Source: Thiothrix sp. UBA5583 (GTDB lineage: Bacteria > Pseudomonadota > Gammaproteobacteria > Thiotrichales > Thiotrichaceae). From it: a stretch of 64,000 bases of DNA. This document shows positions 1 through 11,057 of the stretch, in pieces (position 1 is the first letter of the stretch; each line of letters opens with the position of its first letter). Made by a program: the position numbers and the translations under genes. The stretch lies in contig DILV01000032.1 in the NCBI GenBank assembly GCA_002425225.1, positions 1-64,000 on the forward strand. The letters are read 5' to 3'. Below the pieces are notes generated by a model. The model was not told where the DNA came from and made no database searches. It was given only the letters and a program-made list of their open reading frames with translations.

Positions 1-22
1 GGGAAGGGCTGGGGATGGGGGG
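1..22 (+). repeat. Partial copy of GC-rich interspersed repeat
   Basis: GGGAAGGGCTGGGGATGGGG followed by GG is identical to the right end of the copies at about 30580-30602 and 36041-36061. The copy is cut by the window edge and runs straight into the open frame of hsdS. Confidence 0.75.
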
Positions 23-872
23 TATGCCCGCATGGGCACGCATCGCCACCCATTTCGACACCTTGTTCACCACCGAACACAGCATCGACCAGCTCAAGCA
101 AACCATCCTGCAACTCGCAGTCATGGGCAAACTCGTCCCGCAAGACCCCAACGACGAACCCGCCAGCCAATTGCTGCAAAAGATTGCTGCGGAAAAAACC
201 CGCCTCATCAAAGAAGGCAAAATCAAAAAAGAAAAACCGCTGCCAGCGATTACTGACAATGAAAAACCATTTGAATTACCGAATGGGTGGGAGTGGTGTC
301 GCATTGGTGCTTTTACTAGTATTGGAACAGGAGCTACACCTGCAAGATCCAACATTGATTATTATCACCCGGCGGAAGTTAATTGGGTAACAAGTGGTGA
401 AACTTCAGAAAACTTTATTTTCAATGTGAATGAGAAGATTTCACTGAAAGCAGTGGAAGAGACAAATATTTCAATTTATCCTATCGGAACACTTATTATC
501 GCCATGTATGGGCAGGGAAAAACAAGAGGGCAAATAACAGAATTAGCAATTGAAGCTGGAACTAATCAAGCATGTGCAGCGATTCAACTTATTGAACAGG
601 CATTGGAACACAGACGATTTATAAAATTATTTTTTCAGAAGTCATATGAAGAATTGAGATCATTTTCTGCTGGTGGAGCACAACCAAATTTAAATTTAAG
701 TAAAATATCAAACACTGTTGTGTCATTACCACCCCTCGCCGAACAACACCGCATTGTCGCCAAAGTCGACGAGCTAATGGCATTATGCGACGCAATGAAA
801 GCGCAAATCAGCGCAGCCCAGGCAACACAGTTGCAGTTGGCGGATGCGCTCGCAGCGCAGCAAGTCATGTAA
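1..872 (+). CDS. hsdS: Type I restriction-modification specificity subunit (HsdS), 3' part
   Basis: This is the DNA-recognition subunit of a type I restriction-modification enzyme, which with HsdM and HsdR chooses the target sequence. The frame is open from the left edge; the first ATG is at 15. Seen: the central conserved region (LKQTILQLAVMGKLVPQ, about residues 26-42) with the coiled segment after it, a second target-recognition domain (about residues 85-235), and the C-terminal conserved helix (PPLAEQHRIVAKVDELM, residues 239-255). Only half of a normal two-domain HsdS of about 400-450 residues is present, so the first recognition domain lies outside the window or is lost. The recognition domain is clearly more AT-rich than the flanking conserved regions, as expected of a swapped module. 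A GC-rich repeat fragment forms the first 22 bases and is read in the same frame. Confidence 0.85.
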   Translation, partial: EGLGMGGMPAWARIATHFDTLFTTEHSIDQLKQTILQLAVMGKLVPQDPNDEPASQLLQKIAAEKTRLIKEGKIKKEKPLPAITDNEKPFELPNGWEWCRIGAFTSIGTGATPARSNIDYYHPAEVNWVTSGETSENFIFNVNEKISLKAVEETNISIYPIGTLIIAMYGQGKTRGQITELAIEAGTNQACAAIQLIEQALEHRRFIKLFFQKSYEELRSFSAGGAQPNLNLSKISNTVVSLPPLAEQHRIVAKVDELMALCDAMKAQISAAQATQLQLADALAAQQVM

Positions 873-976
873 AGATTACGGCGCTATCAATCCCCAACAA
901 TCTTACAAATTACTCAACATACTGAGTAATTTTACTCGCCACACCAGAAACAACAAGGCTGATCCCAGACCCAACA

Positions 977-1020
977 CAAAAAATCCTTGCCGGTAAAACG
1001 CTCTCATCTACCCGGCAAGG
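977..1020 (-). terminator. Intrinsic terminator of the DUF2189 gene
   Basis: A 9-bp stem (CCTTGCCGG at 985-993 with CCGGCAAGG at 1012-1020) is followed, read on the minus strand, by a T-run (complement of 978-983). It lies about 50 bases past the stop codon of the minus-strand gene ending at 1072. Confidence 0.7.
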
Positions 1021-1071
1021 AAATCTGGCCACAAACAGCCAATCACACAACCCTCAGGAATGGGCCGACGT

Positions 1072-1881
1072 TCACTTCACCATATCGCGGTAAGCGTGCC
1101 AGCTAGCATGGGCAATCAATGGCATGGCGATAATCAGGCCAATGTTAAAGGTCAGGATGCCCGCACCAATCACCACGCTAATGGTCAGCGCCCACAACAA
1201 CATGGTCAGCGGGCTTTTCAGCACGACACGGACACTGGTGGTGGCTGCTGTCACAATATCCACCTTGCGTTCCAGCAACATCGGGGCGGTGACAACACCG
1301 GTGATGAAAGCGAACAAAGCAAACAACAGGCCAACGCCAAAGAAGGCCAGCACAAACATCCAGCCATCATTCATCGTGATCAGCGCATTCCACAACCCTG
1401 CATAACCTTCGGCAGACACCGCGACCTGATTAAAGAAAATGCCGGTAATCACCGCTGACAGGCGTACCCAGAACACCATCAGCATTCCCAGCATAATGGC
1501 GTACAAACCCAGACTGATGCTATTTTCGCGGATGCCGCCGAGGGAAGTCATGAAACGTGCGGGCTGACCCTGCTCAATCTGGTGGCTGAGCGCATACAAA
1601 CCCAGCGCCAGGAAAGGGCCGACCAGAAAGAAACCAGTGGTAGCCGCCACGAAAAAAGCCGGGTTGCTGGCAGACACCATCCCCATCAATACCCCGATCA
1701 GGGCAAAGATAATGCCGTAGGCCAGACTGGCGGAAGGGTTCACCTTGATGTCATCCCAACCTTGCCGTAACCAGCGCTGGATGGCTGCCGGTTCAACGTG
1801 TTGCACAGGGTAACTTTTAAACAGTTGCTCGGCATGGGGAGCCACGGAAGCCGTAGCCGGTTTGCTGACATACTGTTCCAT
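1072..1881 (-). CDS. DUF2189 family inner-membrane protein
   Basis: A 269-residue polytopic membrane protein that matches my memory of the DUF2189 family, whose function is unknown. A cytoplasmic N-terminus of about 50 residues contains the typical stretch PAAIQRWLRQGWDDIKVNP. About six hydrophobic segments follow (near residues 53-75, 78-103, 120-142, 150-165, 175-200 and 225-258). The start is fixed by AGGAGG seven bases before the ATG. The gene stands alone on the minus strand with its own terminator at 977-1020. The family call is by sequence feel; no catalytic motif is visible. Confidence 0.75.
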   Translation of the reverse strand: MEQYVSKPATASVAPHAEQLFKSYPVQHVEPAAIQRWLRQGWDDIKVNPSASLAYGIIFALIGVLMGMVSASNPAFFVAATTGFFLVGPFLALGLYALSHQIEQGQPARFMTSLGGIRENSISLGLYAIMLGMLMVFWVRLSAVITGIFFNQVAVSAEGYAGLWNALITMNDGWMFVLAFFGVGLLFALFAFITGVVTAPMLLERKVDIVTAATTSVRVVLKSPLTMLLWALTISVVIGAGILTFNIGLIIAMPLIAHASWHAYRDMVK

Positions 1882-2016
1882 TTTTAACCTCCTTTTGAAA
1901 CGAATGGCTGAATCAAGTTATTTCCTAGCTTTTTACTCAGGATTGGCCAGACTATAACCCTTAGCATCAGTAGCAGCAACAAACCCCGTAAAAACAGAGG
2001 TCAAGCCAGCACAGCC

Positions 2017-2442
2017 TCACTGCGGCGTAGCCAGTTTGCCCCGCAACCAATGCATCAGCCACCCCAATACCGGCAACTTGCTGTAAACATGCTCTGCCGG
2101 ATCCCAGTAATCTACATGCTCCAGCGCCAGCCCCGCCGCATTGAAGCGCACCACACTCGTACCAGGAATCTGCCAAGGTTCACCCTTCAGGGTTTGAAAG
2201 TGGTAATCCCAACGGATGAACAAGGTTTCCCCATTCACTGCCCATGCCTGCACCACAAAGCGCGAATCACGGGTAGTGGCGTACATGTGCGCAAACACCC
2301 GCGTAATCGCCTCCACCCCGCGCACATCATTAAACGGGTCTTTGAACCGCGCATCCGCCGCAAAAATATCCGCCAAGACTGCCAGCCCGTCAGGTTGCAG
2401 CGTGGTAAAGGTTTGCAAATAACGCTCGATATGCCGCATCAC
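2017..2442 (-). CDS. NTF2-like (SnoaL-type) family protein
   Basis: A 141-residue protein of the alpha+beta barrel NTF2-like fold, a family of small polyketide cyclases, isomerases and ligand-binding proteins. Typical features are the helix MMRHIERYLQTFTTL, then FAADARFKDPFNDVRG, the central DSRFVVQAWAVNG strand, and GTSVVRFNAAGLALEHVDYW. It is the last gene of a three-gene minus-strand operon. Its start codon overlaps the stop of the SDR gene by four bases, so translation is probably coupled. The substrate is unknown; pairing with an SDR enzyme suggests a small hydrophobic metabolite or steroid-like compound (inference). Confidence 0.75.
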   Translation of the reverse strand: MMRHIERYLQTFTTLQPDGLAVLADIFAADARFKDPFNDVRGVEAITRVFAHMYATTRDSRFVVQAWAVNGETLFIRWDYHFQTLKGEPWQIPGTSVVRFNAAGLALEHVDYWDPAEHVYSKLPVLGWLMHWLRGKLATPQ

Positions 2443-3182
2443 AGCGCTCCCTTGGTCAGTTTGAAATACAGCCAGTACGGCAAGATACGCAGCAGTTTCA
2501 TCACATACGCAAAGCGCTTGGGGAACACAATCTCGAAGTTGTGGCGCGGCAACTCACGCAGGATGGCTTGCGCAGCATCCTCCGCTTCCAGCAGAAACGG
2601 CATCTTGAAAGTATTTTTGTCGGTCAGTGGCGAGCGCACAAAACCAGGGTTGATCACCCGCAACAACACGCCTTTGGCTTTCAATTCCAGATGCAGCGAT
2701 TCCGCCAGACTGATCACGGCTGCTTTGCTGGCACTGTAGGGGGCTGATTTGGGCAAGCCTCGATACCCGGCAATACTGGCAGTGACCAGCACCTGCCCAC
2801 GCCCCTTGGCCAGCAGCAACGGCAACACCGCCGCCAACCCGTTGACCACACCCAGGTAATTGACTTCGCACAACTGGCGGAACAAACCGACATCAAACGC
2901 CGCTAGCGGCATTGGCGTGTAATCCCCCGCATTCAACACGCACAGTTCAATCTCACCGCACTCCCGGCTAATCGCGGCGGCGGCAGCGTGCAGAGCCGAC
3001 ACGTCGGTGACATCCAGCGGATAGGGCCGCAACAAGGGGTTACGTGCCTGCATCGCCTGCAATGGCTCAAGGCGTCGCGCACTAATGGCAACACTCCAGC
3101 CGTCAGCGGCGAGTGCAAAGGCAAGCGCTTGCCCAATGCCGGAACTCGCCCCCACCAGCCATGCCACCCGTTGCTGTGACAT
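2439..3182 (-). CDS. Short-chain dehydrogenase/reductase (SDR)
   Basis: A 247-residue classical SDR, an NAD(P)-dependent oxidoreductase. Seen: the cofactor motif VGASSGIGQAL near the N-terminus, the variant LNAG in place of NNAG, the catalytic Ser in VTASIAGYRG, and the YxxxK pair in YSASKAA. The C-terminal tail (PYWLYFKLTKGAL) is hydrophobic and may lie on the membrane. It sits four bases downstream of the glutathione peroxidase gene and overlaps the NTF2-like gene, so all three are probably one transcript. The substrate cannot be told from sequence. Confidence 0.85.
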   Translation of the reverse strand: MSQQRVAWLVGASSGIGQALAFALAADGWSVAISARRLEPLQAMQARNPLLRPYPLDVTDVSALHAAAAAISRECGEIELCVLNAGDYTPMPLAAFDVGLFRQLCEVNYLGVVNGLAAVLPLLLAKGRGQVLVTASIAGYRGLPKSAPYSASKAAVISLAESLHLELKAKGVLLRVINPGFVRSPLTDKNTFKMPFLLEAEDAAQAILRELPRHNFEIVFPKRFAYVMKLLRILPYWLYFKLTKGAL

Positions 3183-3186
3183 AAGG

Positions 3187-3768
3187 CTATTGCGCGGCGG
3201 GCAAATTGGCTTCGATCAGTTTCACCAGCTTGTCACTTTGCGGGGTCACAAAGCTGCTGAAACTGCCGATCAGTTCGCCCTTGGTGTTCAGGACGTATTT
3301 GTGGAAATTCCACGCCGGGTATTCGCCCGCCATCTCACCCAAGGTTTTATACAAGGGTGAAGCGTTGGCTTTCGCCGCGTGGGTTTTCTCAAACATCGGG
3401 AATTTCACCCCGTAGGTTTGCTGGCAGAAATCCTTGATTTCCTGTTCCGAGCCGGGGTCTTGCCCCGCGAAATCATTGGAGGGGAAACCCAGCACCACCA
3501 AACCCTTGTCCTTGTAATCGCTGTACAGCTTTTCCAGCCCCTCGAACTGCCCGGTAAAGCCGCACTTGCTGGCGGTGTTTACGATCACCACCACTTTACC
3601 AAGGTATGCTTTACACAGGTTTACCTCCTGCTCATTACCCAGTTCCCGCAGGGTGAAATTGAGCGCGGCGGGGCAACCGCTATCGGTGGGCGTGCCTTGT
3701 ACTGGTTCAGCCATCACGTTGGCAGCGGCGAAAAAGCTCATTGCCAGCCCCAGAAATTGTTTCAACAT
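3187..3768 (-). CDS. Exported glutathione peroxidase family protein
   Basis: A 193-residue thiol peroxidase that reduces hydroperoxides, here with an N-terminal signal peptide (MLKQFLGLAMSFFAAANVMA), so probably periplasmic. Family marks: NTASKCGFTGQFEGLEKLY with Cys in place of selenocysteine, the GFPSNDFAGQDPG segment, and the AWNFHKYV motif carrying the catalytic-tetrad Trp and Asn. The mature part has the usual length of about 160-170 residues. It is the first gene of the gpx-SDR-NTF2 operon. In the periplasm the reductant is more likely a thioredoxin-like protein than glutathione (inference). Confidence 0.88.
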   Translation of the reverse strand: MLKQFLGLAMSFFAAANVMAEPVQGTPTDSGCPAALNFTLRELGNEQEVNLCKAYLGKVVVIVNTASKCGFTGQFEGLEKLYSDYKDKGLVVLGFPSNDFAGQDPGSEQEIKDFCQQTYGVKFPMFEKTHAAKANASPLYKTLGEMAGEYPAWNFHKYVLNTKGELIGSFSSFVTPQSDKLVKLIEANLPAAQ

Positions 3769-3954
3769 GAATTCACCTCAGTCGTATCAGCGTGCAGCCA
3801 GTATGACACGGGCAATTGTGCCCGCCCGAATAGCGTTACAATAAGTGAGGCAGATAGTCGGGAATGTATGGAAAACCCCCATACACTGGCGGTATTCTGC
3901 CTGTTACCGTAACCTCACAAACCATAATAACGATAAAAACGGATAGCAGCGCAC

Positions 3955-6162
<2,208 letters not shown>

Positions 6163-6214
6163 AAACCTGAGAGGCAATTACGCATAAAGGGAATTTGTCA
6201 GTGAGGCGGTTGTG

Positions 6215-7903
6215 TTAACAATAACGTAACAAGCGCCTCCACACATCCCCACCGGAGGTTTCCTGACCTGTCAACAGATAATGCAGGACATTTTCGTTCT
6301 GGGTTGCCCATTGCATATCATGGCTGGTCGGGTAGGAAGCGCACATCAGCAGCCGGTCACTGACTGCCAGACCCGTATCAGCATCCGGTAAAACCATCAC
6401 CTGTTCCTGACGTTTCAATAATAACGGGATCACAGGTAATTGTGCTTCACGCTTGCGCGGGTCACGCAGCAAATCCCGCAGGGTCACACCATGCGCCAAA
6501 CAACCTTTGTACAGGGCGGGTGTGCGGGTCTTGTTGATCTTGATTTCCCACAGGTAAGGTACTTCATCGGTGGTTACGCCCAGAATCCGGCTCACCAGCA
6601 GGTTGGCCCAGTCGTCATCACGGGCTTTCACTGCCTCGAGGAAATGGCTGATCAGCGGGGTACGCAACAGGGCAAAAATCTTGTGGGCGACAACATCACC
6701 ACGTTTCATGATCAGGTTGAAATTGGCTTTGTCAAAAATGATGCCGTTATCACGCTGGTTCTGGCGTGCCACCATGAAAATGTCTGGTTTCAGCTCCCGC
6801 GCCGTCATCAGGATGGAAAGGTTGTTGGCGTCGTTATCAGTTCCGGCAATGATACCCACGGCACGCTTCAGACCCGCATCCAGCAGGGTGGAAGCCTCCA
6901 CCCCCGAACCTGCAATCGTGCCAGGTGGTGCATTGGTACGCACGGGGTCAGTTTCGATGACCTGCATCTGGATGCCTGCCTGCTGCAAATGGCGACACAA
7001 CGCCTTACCAAAACGCCCGTAGCCAGACAAAATCCACACACCGGGTTCCGGGAACAGTGGTTCACGCAAGACCTCATGTGGCACGCCCGTCATCCAGGTG
7101 AACAGGGTATACATGCCGGGGGAATGGATCGCCATCGCCAGCCGTCCGGCAAAGGTTTCAAACGGGTCGATGACTTCGTTTTTACCGAAGGAACGGATAT
7201 TCGCCCCTGCTTCCGCCGATTCTACCCGCGCCAGCACGCGCAGGTCTGGGTTGAGCAGATAGGCACTCAGGGCCACCATCTGGTTGGTCTGGTCGGAATC
7301 GGTCAGGGCAATGATACCTACACAGTAGTTATGGGTAATGCCTGCCATTTCCAGTACTGCCGGTTTGGCTGCATCTGCCAACAAACCCAGTGGGCGGCGG
7401 ATATAATCATTGAGTTCCAGTTCATTGATGCGGTTTTCATCCCGGTCAATAACCACCGACTTGATGCCTTCGTCTGCCAATGCCTTGACCAGAATCCCGC
7501 CGGTATCACCGTAGCCACACACCAGATAAAACGGAGTACGCAAGCGTTTCACACTACGCTGAAAGGCATACTCGGTACGCAGCCTGCGGAATGCCGGGTC
7601 TTGCAGCACAGTCAGTAGTGAACCAATGCTGTACAGCCAGCCGATCACAGTCAGATGGATAACAAACACCATCCACAGGCGTTGTGCTTCCGTAAAGGCA
7701 TAGGGGATTTCCCCGAAACCGATGGTGGAAGCCGTGTAGCTGACGACATACAGTGCGTGGAAAAACGACATGTGCCACGGCTGGCCTTCTGCATCTTGCC
7801 CCGGAATCAGGGTAAACCCCAAGACCGACACTGCATACATCAGGATCAGCACAATCAGCGGCGCACGCATCCGCCGCAACAGCACATAAAAAATGTCAGG
7901 CAT
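6215..7903 (-). CDS. Two-TM potassium channel with tandem RCK/TrkA-N domains
   Basis: A 562-residue ion-channel protein. An N-terminal pair of transmembrane helices flanks a pore loop with the filter-like motif TIGFGE (residues 60-65). Two Rossmann-type regulatory domains follow, starting at LVCGYGDTGG (about residue 128) and WILSGYGRFG (about residue 293), each with an acidic residue suited to binding nucleotide or NAD. A TrkA-C-like region closes the protein. This is the layout of Kch/MthK-type K+ channels, but with both RCK units in one chain. It lies 15 bases downstream of the DUF6394 gene on the same strand, so they are probably co-transcribed. It converges with the histidine kinase gene. 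Confidence 0.85.
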   Translation of the reverse strand: MPDIFYVLLRRMRAPLIVLILMYAVSVLGFTLIPGQDAEGQPWHMSFFHALYVVSYTASTIGFGEIPYAFTEAQRLWMVFVIHLTVIGWLYSIGSLLTVLQDPAFRRLRTEYAFQRSVKRLRTPFYLVCGYGDTGGILVKALADEGIKSVVIDRDENRINELELNDYIRRPLGLLADAAKPAVLEMAGITHNYCVGIIALTDSDQTNQMVALSAYLLNPDLRVLARVESAEAGANIRSFGKNEVIDPFETFAGRLAMAIHSPGMYTLFTWMTGVPHEVLREPLFPEPGVWILSGYGRFGKALCRHLQQAGIQMQVIETDPVRTNAPPGTIAGSGVEASTLLDAGLKRAVGIIAGTDNDANNLSILMTARELKPDIFMVARQNQRDNGIIFDKANFNLIMKRGDVVAHKIFALLRTPLISHFLEAVKARDDDWANLLVSRILGVTTDEVPYLWEIKINKTRTPALYKGCLAHGVTLRDLLRDPRKREAQLPVIPLLLKRQEQVMVLPDADTGLAVSDRLLMCASYPTSHDMQWATQNENVLHYLLTGQETSGGDVWRRLLRYC

Positions 7904-7918
7904 GGCTGCCTCCTGCGC

Positions 7919-8302
7919 TTAGCGACGTACTGTCATGGTTTCAGCAACCAGCAGGATGACGGAGACAATGTTTGCCAACAACGCCCCACCGGAGAAGGAC
8001 ACCACCGCCACCGTTGCTTCGGTATCCATCCCTGCTGGACTGATGTGGGCAGCATAGCCCCAGATCAGGGCTGCCATCAGCAACTGCAAATCTGCTACCA
8101 GGCTGGTTGCCAGAAAAATTGCGCCCAGATGGGTACGGTCGCCAAATTTCAACACGGTGGCAATCAGGCTGACGACCAGAGCGGCAAACAGTTCGTACAC
8201 GTTATGGTGGGCAATATTGTCAATGTCGCCAATGAAAAAACCGAAGTTGAGCGTCAACGCCAACAGGATGAAAAAACCGAAAATTACCTTTTCCGAATTC
8301 AT
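7919..8302 (-). CDS. DUF6394 family small membrane protein
   Basis: A 127-residue membrane protein with about four hydrophobic segments (near residues 5-25, 38-55, 62-85 and 95-122). It resembles the uncharacterised DUF6394 family from memory (FGFFILLALTLNFGFFIGD; NVYELFAALVVSLIATVLKFGDRT). It is the first gene of a two-gene operon with the K+ channel, 15 bases apart, and may be a channel accessory or membrane-assembly partner (inference from position only). Confidence 0.65.
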   Translation of the reverse strand: MNSEKVIFGFFILLALTLNFGFFIGDIDNIAHHNVYELFAALVVSLIATVLKFGDRTHLGAIFLATSLVADLQLLMAALIWGYAAHISPAGMDTEATVAVVSFSGGALLANIVSVILLVAETMTVRR

Positions 8303-8460
8303 GAATGCCTCTCAACAAAATGGATCGCAGCGATGCCCCAAAGCATAGCATCATTACTTTGCCAAACTGGCTGAAATTGCCAGGTGCGACTGAACTTGCT
8401 CTCTCCACCACAGCCAACGGCGCACCCGCAGGATGCTGTCGCCCTTGCGCCGGTTTAACG

Positions 8461-8466
8461 TATAAT
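8461..8466 (+). promoter_or_regulatory. Candidate -10 box of the envelope operon
   Basis: A perfect TATAAT hexamer lies 33 bases before the ATG at 8500. I see no good -35 box at 16-18 bases, so it may depend on an activator. It would drive the five overlapping or closely spaced genes from 8500 to 13944. Confidence 0.35.
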
Positions 8467-8499
8467 CCTGCGCTAACCTGATAACTGGACTTTGATTCA

Positions 8500-9501
8500 A
8501 TGACAACTTCTGTTGATACCGTCAGCATCATCGTGCCGTTCTACAACGAGGAGGGCAATGTCCTGCCGCTGGTGGAACGGGTTGGTGAGGCACTGGCGAA
8601 CTTTTCCTGCCCGTGGGAACTGGTGCTGGTCGATGACGGCAGTACTGACCGGACGCTGGATCGCCTGCACGAAGCCGTCAGCAAACACGGCAAGCACATC
8701 CATATCGTTGAGCTGCAACGCAATTTCGGGCAAACCGCTGCCATGCAGGCGGGTATCGACGAAGCACGCGGCAGCCTGCTGGTCACGCTGGATGGCGACT
8801 TGCAAAACGACCCAGCAGATATTCCCGGCATGATCCAGGAGTTGCACGAGCGTGACCTTGACCTGCTGGTCGGCTGGCGCAAGAACCGCAAGGACACGTT
8901 GGTAATGCGCAAGATTCCATCACGCATTGCCAACCGCCTGATCCGCGAAGTAACCGGGGTACACCTGCACGACTACGGGTGCAGCCTCAAGGTTTACCGC
9001 GCTGCTGCCATGAAAGGCGTGCGCTTGTATGGGGAAATGCACCGCTTCATCCCGACCTGGATTGCCACGGCTGTGCGCCCTTCCCGCATTGGTGAGCGAG
9101 TGGTCAACCACAATGCGCGTTTGAGCGGGGAATCCAAATACGGTATTTCGCGCACCTTCCGCGTGATCATCGACCTGTTGTTCATGTGGTTCTTCATGCG
9201 TTTCCGCGCCCGCCCGGGGCATTTCTTCGGCACTATCGGGCTAGCATTCGGCCTGATTGGCTCGTTGATCCTGTTCTGGCTGGGTATCGACAAATTCCTG
9301 CTGGGCAATGACATTGGTACACGCCCGATGTTGCTGGCAGGGGTCATGATGGTGATAACTTCCATCCAGTTCATCACCACCGGCATCATTGCCGAGTTGC
9401 TGACGCGGGTGTATTTCGAGTCATCCAACCGCACCCCGTATATCATCCGCCCACCGCGTGACGCAGACCAGCGCGGCTGGCACGAGCCGCCTGCCGCATG
9501 A
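8500..9501 (+). CDS. Family 2 glycosyltransferase, ArnC/DPM-like, with two C-terminal TM helices
   Basis: A 333-residue enzyme likely to move a sugar from a nucleotide donor to undecaprenyl phosphate at the inner face of the inner membrane. Seen: VSIIVPFYNEEGN near the N-terminus, VDDGSTDRT at about residue 45, and the metal-binding LDGDLQNDP at about residue 98. The basic loop RKDTLVMRKIPSRIANRLI and two C-terminal transmembrane helices (about residues 236-258 and 272-296) are as in ArnC and polyprenyl-phosphate mannose synthases. It overlaps the next gene by ATGA, so the lipid-linked sugar it makes is probably the donor for the GT39 enzyme. Confidence 0.87.
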   Translation: MTTSVDTVSIIVPFYNEEGNVLPLVERVGEALANFSCPWELVLVDDGSTDRTLDRLHEAVSKHGKHIHIVELQRNFGQTAAMQAGIDEARGSLLVTLDGDLQNDPADIPGMIQELHERDLDLLVGWRKNRKDTLVMRKIPSRIANRLIREVTGVHLHDYGCSLKVYRAAAMKGVRLYGEMHRFIPTWIATAVRPSRIGERVVNHNARLSGESKYGISRTFRVIIDLLFMWFFMRFRARPGHFFGTIGLAFGLIGSLILFWLGIDKFLLGNDIGTRPMLLAGVMMVITSIQFITTGIIAELLTRVYFESSNRTPYIIRPPRDADQRGWHEPPAA

Positions 9502-11057
9502 GACTCGCATCCGGCTTGCGTCACTGGTTGCTGCAAAGTGGTGACGGTTTCCTGTTGCCACTGGTAGTGCTGGCATTTTTCTGGCAACTGGGTGCTCCTG
9601 CACTGTTTGATCTGGATGAAGGAGCGTTCACGGCGGCTACCTGGGAAATGTTGCAGCGGGGCGATTTCATCACCACTTACCTGAATGGTGAGCCGCGTTT
9701 CGACAAGCCTATCCTGATCTACTGGCTGCAAGCCATCAGTGTGTCGCTATTCGGGCTGCATGAGTGGAGTGTGCGCCTACCGTCAGCACTGGCGGCAAGT
9801 GCCTGGGTGATGGCGACCTATTACTTCGCCAAACCACGGATGCCGCAACAGAATGCGATGCTGGCTGCGGTGATGGTAGCCACTTCCGCCATGATCATCA
9901 TCATCGGGCGGGCAGCCACCGCCGACGCAGTACTCAACCTGCTGATTGCCCTGAGCCTGTTCGACATCTGGCGTTACTGGGAAAACCCGACCCGCATGAT
10001 TCTGTTCCGGGTGTTTTTCTGGCTGGGGCTGGGCTTTTTGTGCAAGGGGCCGGTGGCGGTTGCCATTCCGTTTGTTACCAGTGCTTTTCTGTATATCAGC
10101 CACGGACAGTGGAAAAACTGGCTGAAAACCGTGTTCAATCCTTACGGGCTGGTGGTGTTTCTGGCAGTGGCAGCGCCGTGGTACATCCTTGAATACCGGG
10201 ATCAGGGGCAGGCTTTCATCGACGGTTTTTTCCTCAAACATAATGTCAGCCGTTTCTCGGACACGATGGAAGGGCATGGTGGGGTAGTCTGGTACTATCT
10301 GCTTGCCTTGCCGTTCATCATCATGCCGTTTGGCGGGTTGCTGATGCAGTTGAGGAAGCCAACGACCGTAACCTTTGAACACTTCCTATGGTTCTGGTTT
10401 GCCTTGGTGTTCTTGCTGTTCTCGCTTTCCAGCACCCAGTTGCCGCATTACCTGCTGTATGGCATTACGCCCTTATTGCTGTTGCTGGCGAAACACTGCG
10501 GGGAAACCCCCAACCGCTGGTTGGCGCTGGTTCCGCCAATCCTGCTTGCCGGGGTATTGCTGTTCCTGCCGGAACTGCTAGCAACAGCAGCAGCGCAAAA
10601 TCCGGGTGAGTATTTCCAGGGATTGCTGGAACAATCCCTCAAGGTAACGGGCACACACTACCGTGCAGCCACGCTCATTTACCTGCTGGCACTGCTGTTG
10701 CTGCTGCTGTGGCCCAGGGTGCAAAATTTCTGGCGACTGGTAGGAGCTGCCGTATTGCAAACCCTGTTCCTGACCAGCATCCTGATTCCGGTGGTGGCGT
10801 GGATTCAGCAAGCCCCAGTGAAGGAAGCCGCCCGTTTCGCCCGCCATTACCTGAACGATTCGGTAGTGGTGATGGATGGGCTGAACATGCCCAGTTTCAC
10901 CACCTACCGTGAACGGGTGACACCGCAACGCCTGCCGCAAGTGGGTGAATACGTATTTACCGAAAGGGGTTCACTGCAACCGGCAGAAGATTATCAGACA
11001 GTGTTCCGTCAGGGCGGCGTGATGCTGGCAAAGCGGGTGAAAGACAGTGCGCGATAG
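9498..11057 (+). CDS. ArnT-like family 39 glycosyltransferase
   Basis: A 519-residue polytopic membrane enzyme with about 10-12 hydrophobic segments and the acidic first periplasmic loop motif FDLDEGAFTAATWEM (about residues 36-50), typical of ArnT/PMT enzymes that transfer a sugar from a polyprenyl-phosphate donor. Other family marks are RFDKPILIYWLQ and ATADAVLNLLIALSLFD. It overlaps the GT2 gene by four bases and the PAP2 gene by eleven. With lptF/lptG downstream, the likely acceptor is lipid A or another outer-membrane glycolipid (inference). The sugar is unknown, as no aminoarabinose-synthesis genes are in view. Confidence 0.82.
   Translation: MRLASGLRHWLLQSGDGFLLPLVVLAFFWQLGAPALFDLDEGAFTAATWEMLQRGDFITTYLNGEPRFDKPILIYWLQAISVSLFGLHEWSVRLPSALAASAWVMATYYFAKPRMPQQNAMLAAVMVATSAMIIIIGRAATADAVLNLLIALSLFDIWRYWENPTRMILFRVFFWLGLGFLCKGPVAVAIPFVTSAFLYISHGQWKNWLKTVFNPYGLVVFLAVAAPWYILEYRDQGQAFIDGFFLKHNVSRFSDTMEGHGGVVWYYLLALPFIIMPFGGLLMQLRKPTTVTFEHFLWFWFALVFLLFSLSSTQLPHYLLYGITPLLLLLAKHCGETPNRWLALVPPILLAGVLLFLPELLATAAAQNPGEYFQGLLEQSLKVTGTHYRAATLIYLLALLLLLLWPRVQNFWRLVGAAVLQTLFLTSILIPVVAWIQQAPVKEAARFARHYLNDSVVVMDGLNMPSFTTYRERVTPQRLPQVGEYVFTERGSLQPAEDYQTVFRQGGVMLAKRVKDSAR

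Noticed and set aside
6440..7618. Plus-strand ORF of 392 codons
   Set aside because: Antisense shadow of the K+ channel gene; no recognisable domain.
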